Assembly: GCF_023898315.1 (NCBI RefSeq)
Contig: NC_064616.1
Span: 703,667,389 to 703,731,388 of the forward strand
Origin: Schistocerca nitens
Lineage: Eukaryota > Arthropoda > Insecta > Orthoptera > Acrididae
Length of the DNA stretch: 64,000 nt
Direction of reading: 5' to 3'
Under the pieces are notes generated by a model. The model had not been told where the DNA came from. It did not search any database and saw only the letters and a program-made list of their open reading frames with translations. Position 1 is the stretch's first letter; each line of letters opens with the position of its first letter. Positions 22,495 to 34,484 of the stretch are shown here, piece by piece. A program made the position numbers and the translations under genes.

Positions 22495-23349
22495 TTATGC
22501 TTCGACTTGTAAGTTACACAAGGTATATTAGAAAGAACTGCAAATACTTTTATTGGTGACTTAGAGCAGTATACTGAACCACGTGAAATCAGTATTTACT
22601 TCATTTGCAGACTAATAATTATAGCTATTTGGTGTAGTATGCATTTAGGTTAGTACTTCCAAGTGCATGTGGCAAGGGCAAGCCATTAATGCTTATTTTC
22701 CCCTGGGCAGCAGGTCAGGCGCTGAAATGTGGACGTGTGGACACAAAACGGTTAGTCTACACCTGGTAGTGCAGAAAATATCAGGTACTAAACTGTGTGA
22801 CATGTTTGTGGGAAAACTGTTCTACACAAAAAAGCAACCAACACTATTATGTGTGTCCATATTAAGGTACTGCATATAAAAATATCCGCACTTATACCCG
22901 TAACACCCTGTATATCAGAGCATACTTCGTGTAAGTACTACGGAAAAAACAGTCATTTTCCACCACCAATCCAGCGAAGCAATGTGTCCACAGATTGGCT
23001 AGAAAACTGCGGTAATGTTAGTTGCTACGTATCGCCCATTATTCCAAATTGTCCCACACATTTTCAGTGTCGTTATGATCATGTGATTTAGCGGGCCACA
23101 CGCTGTGCAACTAGATGCCCTAAATATTCATCAAAGTGGAACATACTGGTGCAGCCTGTGAATTGGATGTTTTTTTCTTGGGAGGCGGTCATGTCAAGAG
23201 CGTACTCTTCATGAAAATGTAGAAGAAAGGGCAACACTTGGGCAACGAGAAAATTAAAATAAATATCCTAGTTCACGTCCACGATAATCTGAATGAGTGT
23301 GACGAAGTCATGTGAAGAAAAACACACTCAATTCATCACAGAAATACCC
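22495..23349. other. No recognisable gene
   Basis: Short ORFs only. GTAACACCCTGTAT near 22900 resembles the end motif of the mariner-like element at 2292-3050, but no partner end or transposase is visible. Otherwise unassigned. Confidence 0.35.
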
Positions 23350-24185
23350 CATCTACATCTACATCTACATCCATACTCCGCAAGCCACCTTGCGATGTGT
23401 GGCGGAGGGTACCTTGAGTACCTCTATCGGTTCTCCCTTCTATTCCAGTCTCGTATTGTTCGTGGAAAGAAAGATTGTCGGTATGCCTCTGTGTGGGCTC
23501 TAATCTCTCTCATTTTATCCTCATGGTCTCTTCGCGAGATATATGTAGGAGGGAGCAATATACTGCATGACTCCTCGGTGAAGGTATGTTCTCGAAACTT
23601 CAACAAAAGCCCGTACCGAGCTACTGAGCGTCTCTCTTGCAGAGTCTTCCACTGCAGTTTATCTATCATCTCCGTAACGCTTTCGCGATTACTAAATGAT
23701 CCTGAAACGAAGCGCGCTGCTCTCCGTTGGATCTTCTCTATCTCTTCTATCAACCCTGTCTGGTACGAATCCCACACCGGTGAGCAGTATTCAAGCAGTG
23801 GACGAACAAGTGTACTGTAACCTACTTCCTTTGTTTTCGGATTGCATTTCCTTAGGATTCTTCCAATGAATCTGTCTGGCATCTGCTTTACCGACGATTA
23901 GTTTTATATGGTAATTCCATTTTAAATCACTCATAATGCGTACTTTCAGATAATTTATGGAATTAACTGCTTCCAGTTGCTGACCTGCTAAATTGTAGCT
24001 AAATGATAAAGGATCTTTCTTTCTACGTATTCGCAGCACATTACACTTGTCTACATTGAGATTCAGTTGCCATTCCCTGCACCATGCGTCAATTCGTTGC
24101 AGATCCTCCTGCATTTCAGTACAATTTCCATTGTTACGACCTCTCGATATACTACAGCATCATCCGCAAAAAGCCCCATCCTGAA
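23350..24185 (-). mobile_element. CR1-like LINE, 3' fragment, second copy
   Basis: The plus strand opens with CATCTACATCTACATCTACA, the complement of the TAGATG tail, and the minus strand then reads the same C-terminal RT as the copy at 16310-17743. Blocks: DAWCREWQLNLNVDKCNVLR (24114-23791), then LLEYCSPVWDSYQTG and RRAARFVSGSFSNRES (23882-23424). At the 5' edge, LFADDAVVY is readable near 24160 with the common F-A-D-D. Several frameshifts; 5'-truncated just above the active site. Confidence 0.85.
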
Positions 24186-24518
24186 TAAACCCTCCACGCA
24201 CTGCGGATTAAACGCCCCTTGGACCTTCCATGCACTTGACGTCTTGCATCGTTTGAAAATAGGCTAAATCGCGACTAGTTGGACCACATTATACGCCTCC
24301 AGTCAGCTAATGTACAATTTTAGTGCTGTTCGGCAAACTGAAGATTGCGGCTTTTTTGTGGGGAGGGTTACCTAGCATCAAATATCCATTCCATGTAGTT
24401 TCCTTCACAGAGCTCGTTCGGAAACTACCTGAGATGGATTTGCAGTCACTGAAAGCAGTAATTCCTGTCAGATTTTAAATCGATTCTCATTGACAGTGAG
24501 TGACACTCGTCTCAGGGC
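24186..24518. other. No recognisable feature
   Basis: Unassigned sequence between the CR1-like fragment and a SINE target. Confidence 0.35.
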
Positions 24519-24531
24519 CCTGTTGATTAGA

Positions 24532-24733
24532 GCCGGCCGAAGTGGCCGTGCGGTTCTAGGCGCTGCAGTCTAGAACCGCGAGACCGCTACGGTCGCAGGT
24601 TCGAATCCTGCCTCGGGCATGGATGTGTGTGATGTTCTTAGGTTAGTTAGGTTTAAGTAGTTCTAAGTTCTAGGGGACTAATGACCTCAGAAGTTGAGTC
24701 CCATAGTGCTCAGAGCCATTTGAACCATTTCAA
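24532..24733 (+). mobile_element. tRNA-derived SINE with perfect 13-bp flanks
   Basis: A full copy: GCCGGCCGAAGTGGCCGTGC head, GGTTCGAATCC B-box, shared body and CCATTTGAACCATTT end. The 13-mer CCTGTTGATTAGA occurs exactly on both sides (24519-24531, 24734-24746), so this is one of the youngest SINE insertions here. Confidence 0.95.
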
Positions 24734-24746
24734 CCTGTTGATTAGA

Positions 24747-25339
24747 ATGTTTTACAACCATTGTTCTTAAGCCGCGTTGCATCTCTGCAATTGTTATACC
24801 ATTCCTTCTAACAAGTAGAGTAGTCCGCGTTGGAACACTGTCAAATAGGGAACTTCATTCACGGTGAGGTCAGAGCCAGTCCAAATATCGTAGCTCCTTT
24901 CTTCCATTGTCTCAGATCTCCACGTCGACCTAACCTACAGCGCTGATTCTATACCACCTACTGCAAAATACACACCAGTTCCCTAACTTGAATTAAGTCG
25001 GCGGTGGACGGTCACATAAACGCCTGGCATCAGTTCTAGACAATGTAAAGCACTCTAAAGCGACCAGTGTCGTGTTGTAACCAAATAATTGACATTTTCT
25101 CTATTGAGCTTAATTATTCCCTGATAACAGCAAAATGGGGCGGTAGGGAAAACCCAAAGACTTCAAACGTTGAATAGGCATTGGGTGTCACCTGAGTAAT
25201 AAATCCGTCATGGGTATTTCTGTCCTTCTAAAGCTGCCCACATCGACTATTGCTGATTTGTCTGTGAAGTGAAAACACGAAAGAACAGTCATAGCTAAAC
25301 CAAGACCAAGTAGATCTCATGTACTGGCGGACTGAGACA
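24747..25339. other. No clear feature; may hold the start of the Tc1-like remnant
   Basis: No terminal repeats or motifs can be named. The decayed transposase that follows may begin in this stretch. Confidence 0.3.
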
Positions 25340-26473
25340 GTCGAGCATTGCGGAGTGTGGTTGTAAAAAATCGCATGAAATTAGCGGAAGGAATCACTCG
25401 TCATTTTCATTGCCCTACCACCAATCCAGCTAGCATAGTGATTGTGCTTAGGAAGTTAAAAATAATTTGGCACAATGGTCGAGCAGCTCCTCATAAATGG
25501 GTTGGGTTGTTTGGGGGAGGAGACCAGACAGCGAGGTCATCGGTCTCATCGGATTAGGGAAGGACACGGAAAGAAGTCGGCCGTGCCCTTTCAAAGGAAC
25601 CATCCCGGCATTTTCCTGGAGCGATTTAGGGAAATCACGGAAAACCTAAATCAGGATGGCTGGACTCGGGATTGAACCGTCGTCCTCCCGAATGCGAGTC
25701 CAGTGTGCTAGCCACTGCGCCACCTCGCTCGCTGCTCCTCATAATCCACACATTTCTATAGTCAATGCTAACCGACGCTTCAGGTGGTGTTAAGGGGGCG
25801 CCACTGGGCACTGGATCACTGGAAAACGGTGGTATGGAGTGATAAATCGCGCTACACCCTGTGGCAATACGGTGGAAGAGTTTTGGTATGGGGAATGCCT
25901 GGAGAACGTTACTTGTCAATATGTGTAGTGCCAACAGCTGAGTAATAAGGAGGTGGTGTTACGGTGTGGGTATGTTTTTCGTGTTTAGGGTGAGATCCAT
26001 TTGTTGTGCCTAAGAAAAGTTGAAACGCATCATTTGCAGTTCCCACAGTTAAGTACCGAGGACGTGGTGTTACGCTATGCGTGTTTATTTCTTGGTCAGG
26101 GTGTGGCCTTCTTATTGCGTCTAATAAAACGTTAAATGTGGAACAATATGAAAACACTTCACGGCATTATGTACTGCGTAAGTAGAGGAACGATTCGGAG
26201 GCTATTATTGGTTGTATCAGTATAACAATGCATCCCGTCATATTGTAGTATCCATGGCGCAGTGCTATGTGGACAATAATATCCCTGAAACAGACTTGTC
26301 TACCCATAGTCCCAAACACCTTCCGGCTGGGTTAGAACATCGACCTTCTCCGGTTTCGGCTCTTCAGGAAGGATGGGCTGTCATCCCTCCAGAGACATTC
26401 AGACACCTCACTGAAAGTGTCCCCATCAGAGTTAAAGCCGTGATAAGGGTGAAGAGTGGATACACCCCCTACT
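25340..26473 (+). pseudogene. Tc1-like transposase remnant, another family
   Basis: Plus-strand blocks typical of Tc1: VVWSDKSRYTLWQYGGRVLV at about 25835, GGGVTVWVCFSCLG at about 25950, YNNASRHIVVSMAQCYVDNN with a degraded second catalytic site (26221-26290), and the tail EGWAVIPPETFRHLTESVPI to SGYTPY at 26472. The middle block VPT..GGGV..W..FS appears twice (about 25925-25985 and 26040-26110), which suggests an internal duplication. Many stops and shifts. A SINE splits it at 25497-25733. The terminal repeats are not recognised. Confidence 0.75.
25497..25733 (-). mobile_element. tRNA-headed SINE of a third type
   Basis: On the minus strand the head GAGCGAGGTGGCGCAGTGGC (A-box) and GGTTCAATCCCG (B-box) precede a body with TTTAGGTTTTCCGTGATTTC and a GGCACGGCCGACTTC block. 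The target duplication GCTCCTCATAA is exact on both sides (25486-25496, 25734-25744). It is inserted in the decayed Tc1-like gene. Confidence 0.92.
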
Positions 26474-26487
26474 AATATACACTAATA

Positions 26488-26737
26488 CCGAGCGGGGTAG
26501 CACAGTGATTAGCACAATGGACTCGTATTCAGGAGGACGACTGTTCAAACCCGCATATGGTCATCCAGATTAAGGTTTTCCGTGATTTCCCTAAGTTGTT
26601 TAAGGCAAATCCCGGGATGGTTTTCTCGAAAAGGGACTGCCGCTTTCCTTCTCCATGCTTCCCAAATCCGAGCTTGTGCTCCATCTCTAATGACCTTGTT
26701 GTCGAAGGGACATTAAACACTTATCTCCTCCTTCTCC
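26488..26737 (+). mobile_element. tRNA-headed SINE of the third type, plus strand
   Basis: The head CCGAGCGGGGTAGCACAGTG, B-box-like TGTTCAAACCCG and body AAGGTTTTCCGTGATTTCCC match the copy at 25497-25733, though the far 3' part differs. Flanks AATATACACTAATA (26474-26487) and AATATCCACTAATA (26738-26751) differ at one base. It landed just past the end of the Tc1-like remnant. Confidence 0.9.
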
Positions 26738-26751
26738 AATATCCACTAATA

Positions 26752-28229
26752 GGTGTCGGGATACTTTAGATCACGTAGTATATTATTTCTATTAATTTTT
26801 GTGTCAGTCCTTCATACATTACTTAGTAGAGTATCTCTATCAGTTTTTTGAACGACAGTTTTCCAGCACATTTTCTGTTTCAATGAACATATTTTGTTCT
26901 GCATCGATTATCTTCCAGGTGACATTTTTTCCCTGTTGACTACACTTTTTAAAAGTCGCTTCATCGTTGTTTGCTTTGAGCATTTGTACATCTACATCAA
27001 TAGTTCGTAAGCCACCTGGCTTACCTCAGATAGGAGAATAATTGGAAGAGGGTTACAGAAGAACATTCTGAACCATAAGTTATTGTGTGATATCTGCTTG
27101 GTTAAATTCAAAGACAAGAACATAAATACAATAACACAAATCAATTTATAAATAAGACCGTTGTTTCTAGACGTACGTGTGTGATTACTTATAACCGAGG
27201 TGTGGTTCATTCGAAAATACAGCAGATAATGTGGCCAGACTCATCATTACTAAATTAGTGGTTAGTACTTTCTTCCGCCGACACCTTCGTTTCTCCTCTT
27301 ACCTCGACCATTCACTATTAGTGCTTGGGGAAAACTACTGTTGGTCAGCATCTGCACGAACTCAATTTCCTTGATTTTTCCATAGTTGTCGTGTCACGAG
27401 ATGTGGGGGGAAGCATTTTCTGAGCATCTCCGTAAATGTCATAATACGTAAAACAGGGTCCATAATTCTACAAGGGACTGACATAAGTGAAATATACTGA
27501 TGAGTCAAAACATTGTGACCTATGCTCGATAAGGTTTTGCTTGACTTTTGGAACGCAGTGCAGAGGTGCATTTGGATGGCATGGATTCTACAAGTCCTTG
27601 CTAGGTTTCCATAGGCATGCGGCACCAGAATTCTATGGGCAAGTCATGCAGTTCCCGTAAATTACGGACCAATGGTTTCCGAGAGAGAAATTGGCACCAT
27701 ATTGCGTCCTACTTGTACTTCATCAAGTTGATAGCCAAGACAAAGTCAGTTCACCATCAGGTTCCTCAAACAACTGTGGCACGATTCTGGTGATGTGGCA
27801 CTGACAGTTTTGATACTGTCCGGATTGTTCACTGTCTCCTTCTCGACATTAGACAGTGGAGTTGCTTTGTTGATTATATCTATCGTTGTGTCGTAGTTCT
27901 CTCTCGTCGTACGGGAGTCAATGTAATCCTGTACTACACGTTGTGTAATAGCTGACCCAACATGTTTTATGAATATTCCACCTAGTTGCAGTATTTCCAC
28001 CTTCGCTATTACAGTAAGGGTGTGCACACAGAGAAACCCGGTTACCTGCATATCGAAGGCCAGCACAAAGGTTGCCTGAACCAGCCCGGGGAATATTCCT
28101 CTGTTATCTACAGTAATAGTGCAGCACACAACGGCAGCCGGGTGGCGACGTTGATTGGTACGAACAAGCATCTGCCGGCAAGCCTGAATGTGCGACACAC
28201 TGTTCGCCAGCGCGCGCGCCGCCGGCAGA
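26752..28229. other. Mostly unassigned; small repeat scraps
   Basis: 26988-27025 (ACATCTACATC then GTAAGCCACCTGG) matches the extreme 3' end of the CR1-like LINE, minus strand. At about 27496, TACTGATGAGTCAAAACATT looks like a DNA-transposon end I associate with locust repeats, but no partner is found. 28200-28230 is very GC-rich (CGCGCGCGCCGCC). No gene is seen. Confidence 0.4.
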
Positions 28230-28307
28230 CGACGCGCTGTGCTGCCAGAATTGAGGGGGCATGCGTGCCAGCTGCTACAATTTTGCTTAAACGATTTTAC
28301 AGGAAGT

Positions 28308-28864
28308 TGAAAGTTATCTTAATAAAAGTAATATGATTCTTGCTATTCATTAAAACTTTTACTTGGTGGCAGAGTAAGCTATCTGTAAGCTTACATAAAT
28401 TTTTAACGTAAGAATTCGTAAACTTTGAATGTCAGAATTCGACTGTGAGAATGTGTTGCAAAATCTGACTGTGAGAAAGTTACTTGAGAGTGCAAATCTG
28501 GTTCCCTGTCTGTTTAAACATTCTTAATGGCAAGAATGCTGTCTAAATTCAACCCCATGACTCATTAAACTTTTCAACTGATAAATTGGCCATGGAAAAA
28601 GTCAATGTTTCCTTTTCTTATTATTAAATTTTGGCTTACCTTTTGCACAATGGAAACACTGTGACACTGCTCTTGTCTTGAAAGCGCTGTGCTACAAATA
28701 ATTACTGAGATGGGTCTGGTGCAATGCGCTCTCTTTTTTTAAAAAAAGGTAAAACATACTTTGTTCATAACAAATCTGAATAAGTGAAACTGATAATTCA
28801 TGTTTTGGCATGTGCTTTGAATGTTGACAAGCACTTGTGATAAATATTACCATCAGACGTAATT
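28308..28864 (-). repeat. 3' LTR of LTR-R, first piece
   Basis: Aligns block by block with 51342-51900: AAGCTTACATAAA, GAATTCGTAAACTTTGAA, TGTTTAAACATTC and ATGTTTTGGCAT occur in the same order and spacing. It breaks off at the target of element M, where TCAGACGTAATT (28853-28864) mirrors TCAAATGTAATT (45551-45562). Confidence 0.88.
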
Positions 28865-29669
28865 ATGTAAAACATTCTTGGTTTTCTTGCCACATCAGTT
28901 TGGGATAAATCCTCGAGCTTTCGACAATAGCCTCCATCGTCATCGTCAGAAACAACTGACTGTCTTCAATGCTTTTTTTTTCCTTTATTGTAATTTCATG
29001 CCCCTGCCCACATGGCAGGGGAGGGCTGGCAGTGGCACAATCCACCACTCTTCAACCGAGTGGCATTACAAAAAATAAAAATTAGAATTCATACATAAAA
29101 GAGGCGGAAAAAGGGGGCTATAAAAATATAGTAAAAGGAGACAATGGAAGTTATGATATACACTAACACAGGGATGTTCATTAGGGACAGTTAAAAAAGT
29201 TGACATAAATTTAAAAAACACAGTTGGCGATTTTGGGCACGTAAAATACACTGGAGTGATACATAAAAATTAAAGGACAGCCACAGTATAAAAACACATA
29301 GAGTGAGACACTTAAAAGACCACTGTAAGCAACAGTGCCTACACGAAGAATAAAACATCTGGTAGCGACTTGCTGATTGATGGTGGGCCTGAGAGGAGGA
29401 AGAGAGATGGGAGAGGAAGGTGTAGTGGGGGGGGACTGGAGGGGGGGAGGAAAAGAAAGAAGGGGGGCGGGTGGCGCACCAAGGGTAGGAGACAGGCGGG
29501 GCGGGAGAAGAAAGAGGGAAGACATGGCAGGAGAGAGCGCAGAGACACAGAAGGGGGCCACAGGAAAGGGGGTGTAGAATGGTGGAAAACCATTCAGGAG
29601 AAGTGAAGAGGTGGGGAGAGGGAGCCCTGAGGAGGAGCAGGGAAGGTGGGGTTAGATTTGCTAAGAGGG

Positions 29670-32070
29670 CTAAATATCAGGGTGAAGCTCATGGGTAGAT
29701 GCTGGAAGTTGCACTGGGATAGGATATGGAGGGTTTGGACATGGAGAGAGGAAAGGACACAACAGTAAAGGCACAGCAACGGGCTGGGGGTGGAGAGGAA
29801 GGGGGAAGGGGGAACTGAGTTGGCAGATGAAGTACAGGGTGTGGATGTGTTTTGGGAAAAGAAGAAGATGGGGGAAGGGGATGAGGTCGTAGAGGATGTG
29901 CGTGGGGGACAGAAAGTGGATACGGAAGGCTCCATGCCATCCTAGGATTTGGAGGTCTTTATAGAATCTGGAAGGGGTGGAAATCCAAGTGACACTGGCA
30001 TAACATAGGATGGGGTGGATCAAAGATTTGTAGGTGTGAAGGATGGTGGAAGGATGCAGTCTCCACGGCCGGCCAGACAGGAGTTTCAAAAGGTGGTGTC
30101 ACTTGTAAGCTTTGTGTTGGATCGTAAGGAGATGGGGAGTCCAGGTGAGGTGAAGATTGAGGGTGAGGCCAAGGTATTTCAGGGTAGGAGTGAGGTGGAT
30201 AGGATGACCATACATGGTGAGGTAAAAATCGTGGAGCTGGAAGGAGTGAGGGGGGGGGGGGGGGTATGACCTATGATGATTGCCTGGGTCTTGGAAGGGT
30301 TGATGTGAAGGAGCCACTGGTTGCACCAGGTGGCGAACTGGTTGAGGTGGGATTGAAGTGTACATTGGGACTGTTGAAAGGCAGGATAAAGGGCCAGGAA
30401 TGTGGTGTCATCAGCAAATTGGAGGAGGTGAACAGGCGAGGGAGGTTTGGGCACATCTGCAGCATACAGGAGATAGAGGAGAGGGGAAAGGATGGAGCCT
30501 CGGGACACACTGGCAGTGGGATAGAAAGTACAGAAGTTGGTATTGTGGATAGGGACGATGGAAGAGGGAGGAAGCAACGAGATGGGTGCAACTGAAGAGG
30601 AGCCTGGGATGCCAGGCATGGTTGTAGGCATTCTGGAGGTTGAGGGAAACAAGGACAGTGGAGCGATGGGAATTAAGTTGCAAGGAAAGAAAATTGGTAA
30701 CGTTAAGTAACTGGTCATCAGCTGAGAAGGAGGGCCAAAAGCCACACTGGGTAAGGGGGAAGAGGTGATGCTGGTTATAAAGTGGTGATGAATACAGCAG
30801 GAGAGGATGGACCTGAAGACGTTACTGGACACAGAGGTGAGGCTGATGGTACGATAGGAAGAGGTGTCAGAGGATGGTTTGTTGGGTTTAGGAAACAGCA
30901 CAACACGGGAAGTCTTCCACAGGTCAGAGTAAAGGCCAGTGGAGAGAACACTGTACATGGCAGCAAGGGCATCCAGGAAGAACGGTGGGGATTCCTTGAT
31001 GTGGCAGTAGGTGACACTGTCGTGATTAGGGGTGGTGTTACGTTTGGAGCGGAGGACGAGAGTGATGTCATGTGTGGTGATCGTAGTGTTTATCTGAGGG
31101 GGGTAACTGATTTCAGGAACTGGAAATTAGGGCCGAGCAGTGGGACATATGTATCAGTGCATTCAAGGATGGTAGGGAAGAGGGAGTAATCAAAATGTGG
31201 ATTGTCAGAAATGGAGAAGACCTTGGATAGGTGGGAAGCAAAATGGCTAGCCTCACTGAGGTTATCAGGGAAGGGGTGTTTGTCGTGGAGAAAAGGGTAA
31301 TGCTGGGTGGGATGGCTACCAGTAAGGTGGTGGAAGATTCACCAGTACTTGGAGGAGTTGACAGGGAGGTTGGACTTGAGGCATATACATGTCTGGTGCC
31401 ATTCCCAGCGTTTCTTTGCTGTAAGGAGGTTGCGGATGTGTTGTTGTAATTGCTGGTGGTGGAGGAGTGTATCCCAGTCATGGGTGTGGAGGAAGGAGTG
31501 GTAGAGCCTGTGAGATTCACGGAGAAAAAGGACGACCTGTAGAGGAAGCGTAGGGTGGTGAGTGTGGACGAGTTTGGTAGGAATTTGGGCCTCCACAGCG
31601 TCAGTGATGGTCTTCTGGAGGAAGGAAGAGGCATGGGTGACGTAAGTGGGATGGTGAAAGGTAAAGGGGTGGCTTCGGACATGTGAGGCAATGGATTCCC
31701 GGTAGGCATCCCAGTCGGCCTCGGCGGTAGTCATGGACGGACTTTGGAGGAGTTCAAAAAATGGTTCAAATGGCTCTGAGCACTATGGGACTTAACTGCT
31801 GTGGTCATCAGTCCCCTAGAACTTAGAACTACTTAAACCTAACTAACCTAAGGACATCACACACATCCATGCCAGAGGCAGGATTCGAACCTGCGACCGT
31901 AGCGGTTGCGCGGTTCCAGACTGTAGCGCCTAGAACCGCTCGGCCACCCCGACCGGCCCGCCTTGGAGGGGCAACAGGATGGGGGGCAGGAGGGGGCCAT
32001 GGGCGGAGGAGATGGTGAGAAGGACGGAGAGGTGGTCAAGGAGTATCTTGGGGGGTGGGGGAGCTACGAT
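29670..32070 (-). pseudogene. LINE-J ORF2 (copy C), endonuclease end plus reverse transcriptase
   Basis: Minus-strand order: DHLSVLLTIS (about 32020, last endonuclease motif), a SINE, the DWDAYRESIASHVRSHPF linker (31734-31339), then RT. PLITTVSPTATSRNPH-type frames near 31040 correspond to the APGHD region; LYSDLWKTSRVVLFPKPNKP (about 30930) and LLQFADDTTFLALYPAFQ (about 30430, the F-A-D-D box) follow. The C-terminal block ILHTYKSLIHPILCYASVTW lies at about 30040. Frameshifts are frequent; a G run at 30250-30266 is one of them. Confidence 0.82.
31751..31960 (-). mobile_element. tRNA-derived SINE inside LINE-J copy C
   Basis: Minus-strand copy with an A-run at 31756-31761, shared body, B-box complement GGATTCGAACC and GGCCG head. 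CTTTGGAGG (31742-31750) and CCTTGGAGG (31961-31969) flank it. Confidence 0.9.
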
Positions 32071-32189
32071 GTACGTAAAAAAAGTCCATAAACGTATCAC
32101 GGCACTGCACTGATCAGATATTTGAATGTAGTGCAGGGCAGTTGAATTTAGTGAAACTAAACTTGTTGTTCTTGTTTATAGGTTACCTT

Positions 32190-34071
32190 ACTCTTACTTT
32201 AGAGCATTTCTGCACAAGCTAGAGAGGGTTCTTGGATCACTTTACAGGAAGTACCAAAAATTTGTTTTATGTGGTGATTTCAATATTAATTTTGTATATG
32301 GTGGTGTAAGAAAATGGATGTTGGTAGATCTCCTAAATTCATATGATCTAATGCAGACTGCTTTTTCCCACTACGGTGCAGGGGAACAGTAGCACAGTCA
32401 TAGACAATATTTTTATTCATTCTTCGTTACTAGATGGGCATTCTATTCGTAAAAGGGTGAATGGCCTTTCAGACTATGATGCACAAATTTTAACACTAAA
32501 AGGCTTTCGTACTCAAACAAGTGTCAAATATAGCTACAGACTATGTAGGAAAGTTAATCCAACAGCAATAGAGAGTTTTTTAAACCTCGTCAAGGAACAA
32601 GAGTGGCAGGATGTTAACAGTGCCAATAACATAGATGACAAATATAATACTTTCCTTAACACATTTCTCATGCTCTTTGAGAATTGCTTTCCATTAGAAA
32701 ATTCTAAACGGGTTGCTAGCAGTAAAAGGCAGCCTGAGTGGCTGACTAGTGGGGTAAGAATATCATGCAGAACAAAGTGGGAATTATATCAGAATGTTAG
32801 AAGTAGTCACAGTCAAACTACTGTAGCCGATTGGCAAGGTGCTTAAAACTGTTATTAGAAAGGCAAAGAGTATGTGGTACGCAAATAGAATAGCTAATTC
32901 ACAGGACAAAATTAAAACCATATGGTCAGTTGTGAAGGAAGTGTCTTGTCAGCCGCACAAGGTCGACCAGAAAGTCAGTTCGTAGTTTGTTACTGATAAA
33001 TCAGATGTACGTATGTTTAGTATTAACAATCATTTTCTGAGTATTACTGCTGAATTAAATAAAAATTTAGTTTCTACAGGGAATCATGTAACTCTCTTGA
33101 CTTCCGAGATTGATGTCTGAAATACTCCTCTGTGATACAGATATGGGGAGATTGAGTCAATAATTAAATCACTGAAGATTGAGGACTCTCATGGATATGA
33201 TGGAGTGTCTAGCAGAATATTAAAGTACTGTGCTGCACATGTTAGCCCTGTATTTTGCCGTATTTGTAATTTTTCCTTTAGCAATGGTCAGTTTCCTGTA
33301 CTATTAAAGTATTCAGTGTAAAGCCACTTTATAAAAAGGGAGAAAGGAAAAATGAAGACAACTTTAGACCTATTTCTATGCCATAAGTGCTAAAGTTATT
33401 GAAAAGGCTTTGTATGTAAGGATAATTGATCACTTCATATCACAGGATTCGCTATCAAATATACAGTTCAGCTTTAGAAGTCGTTTAACAGCTGAAAATG
33501 CTATATAATCTTTTGTCTGTGAGGTACTGGATGGGTTAAACAACAGGTTTCGAACGCTAGGCATATTTTTTTATTCAACTAAGGCGTTTGATTGTGTTGA
33601 TCACATCAATATTGCTCCAGAAGTTGGACCATTATGGAATACGAGGAGTAACTCGCAACTGGTTCACCTCTTACTTTAGCAACAGACAGCAAAAGGCCAT
33701 TATTCATAGTGTTTAGAATGGCTGTTATGAGTGGGGTACAGTCAGATGGGGGGGGGGGGGGGGGGGGTGCCACAGAGTTCAGTGTTGCGGCCACTCCTGT
33801 TCCTTATTTGTATAAATTATATTCCCGCCAGTATTACAGTTAACTCTAAAATATTTCTATTTGCTGATGACACTAGCTTGGTAGTAAAGGATGTTGTGTG
33901 CAGCATTCGCTTGGTTTCGAATAGTGCAGTTCATGACATAAGTTCATGGCTTGTAGAAAATAAACTAACGCTAAATCACATTAAGAGTCAGTTTTAACAG
34001 TTTCTAACACACAATTCAACAATTTCACAGAATGGGCATATGACTAGTAAAACTGAACAGATCAAATTTCT
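32190..34071 (+). pseudogene. LINE2 ORF2: endonuclease end and reverse transcriptase
   Basis: Reading starts with the late endonuclease (FVLCGDFNINFVYGG near 32265-32300; NIFIHSSLLDG and the GLSDYDAQILTLKGF block in 32376-32846, where S-D-Y-D replaces the usual S-D-H). A linker follows with QPEWLTSGVRISCRTKWELY. The RT has IIKSLKIEDSHGYDGVSS (about 33155-33215), DNFRPIS (33360) and IFLFADDTSLVVKD (33850-33890, F-A-D-D box). Stops and shifts occur near 32386, 33118 and 33730, the last at a run of about 18 G. The protein continues after the gypsy at 39279-39443 and after the Tc1 pair to a stop near 42569. Confidence 0.75.
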
Positions 34072-34076
34072 GTGTG

Positions 34077-34484
34077 TGAAGAATACTCAGTACTGTAGAA
34101 CACTCAGTATAATGTCATTTATTGAAACTGAACTACACTTCTCGAAATATCACTATATACACACAAAGAAAACAAATAACATGTAGACGACTATTCATTA
34201 CGAGCGTCGGTGAGGTCCGTCGGAGCTGGTCCTAGCTCGGCGAGAAACTGGCTGGACTGCTGCTGCTCTGGCCTTATAAAGCCGGCGGAGTACTCTAGAT
34301 TTCCCTGTATCTGTGAGGCGACCTCTGCAGGAAAAGGTTCGCATTAGTCTCTAGCAAGTTCTGTTGTTTTGGAGAATCGTTTTCCGCTTGGTTGCACCTG
34401 CAAGTGCTTATGTATGTCATATGGTACACAGGGGTGTCTTGAGTGTAGTCTGCCTGGCAGGGGCCGTCTGTGACTTACGTAACA
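34077..34484 (-). repeat. 3' LTR of gypsy element G
   Basis: Begins TGAAGAATACTC on the plus strand and ends TTACGTAACA. On the coding strand a TATA-like TTTATAAGG lies near 34275. The integrase frame runs into it. Confidence 0.92.

Noticed and set aside
29370..30595. Gly/Arg-rich plus-strand ORFs as a real protein
   Set aside because: Shadows of LINE-J copy C RT on the minus strand.
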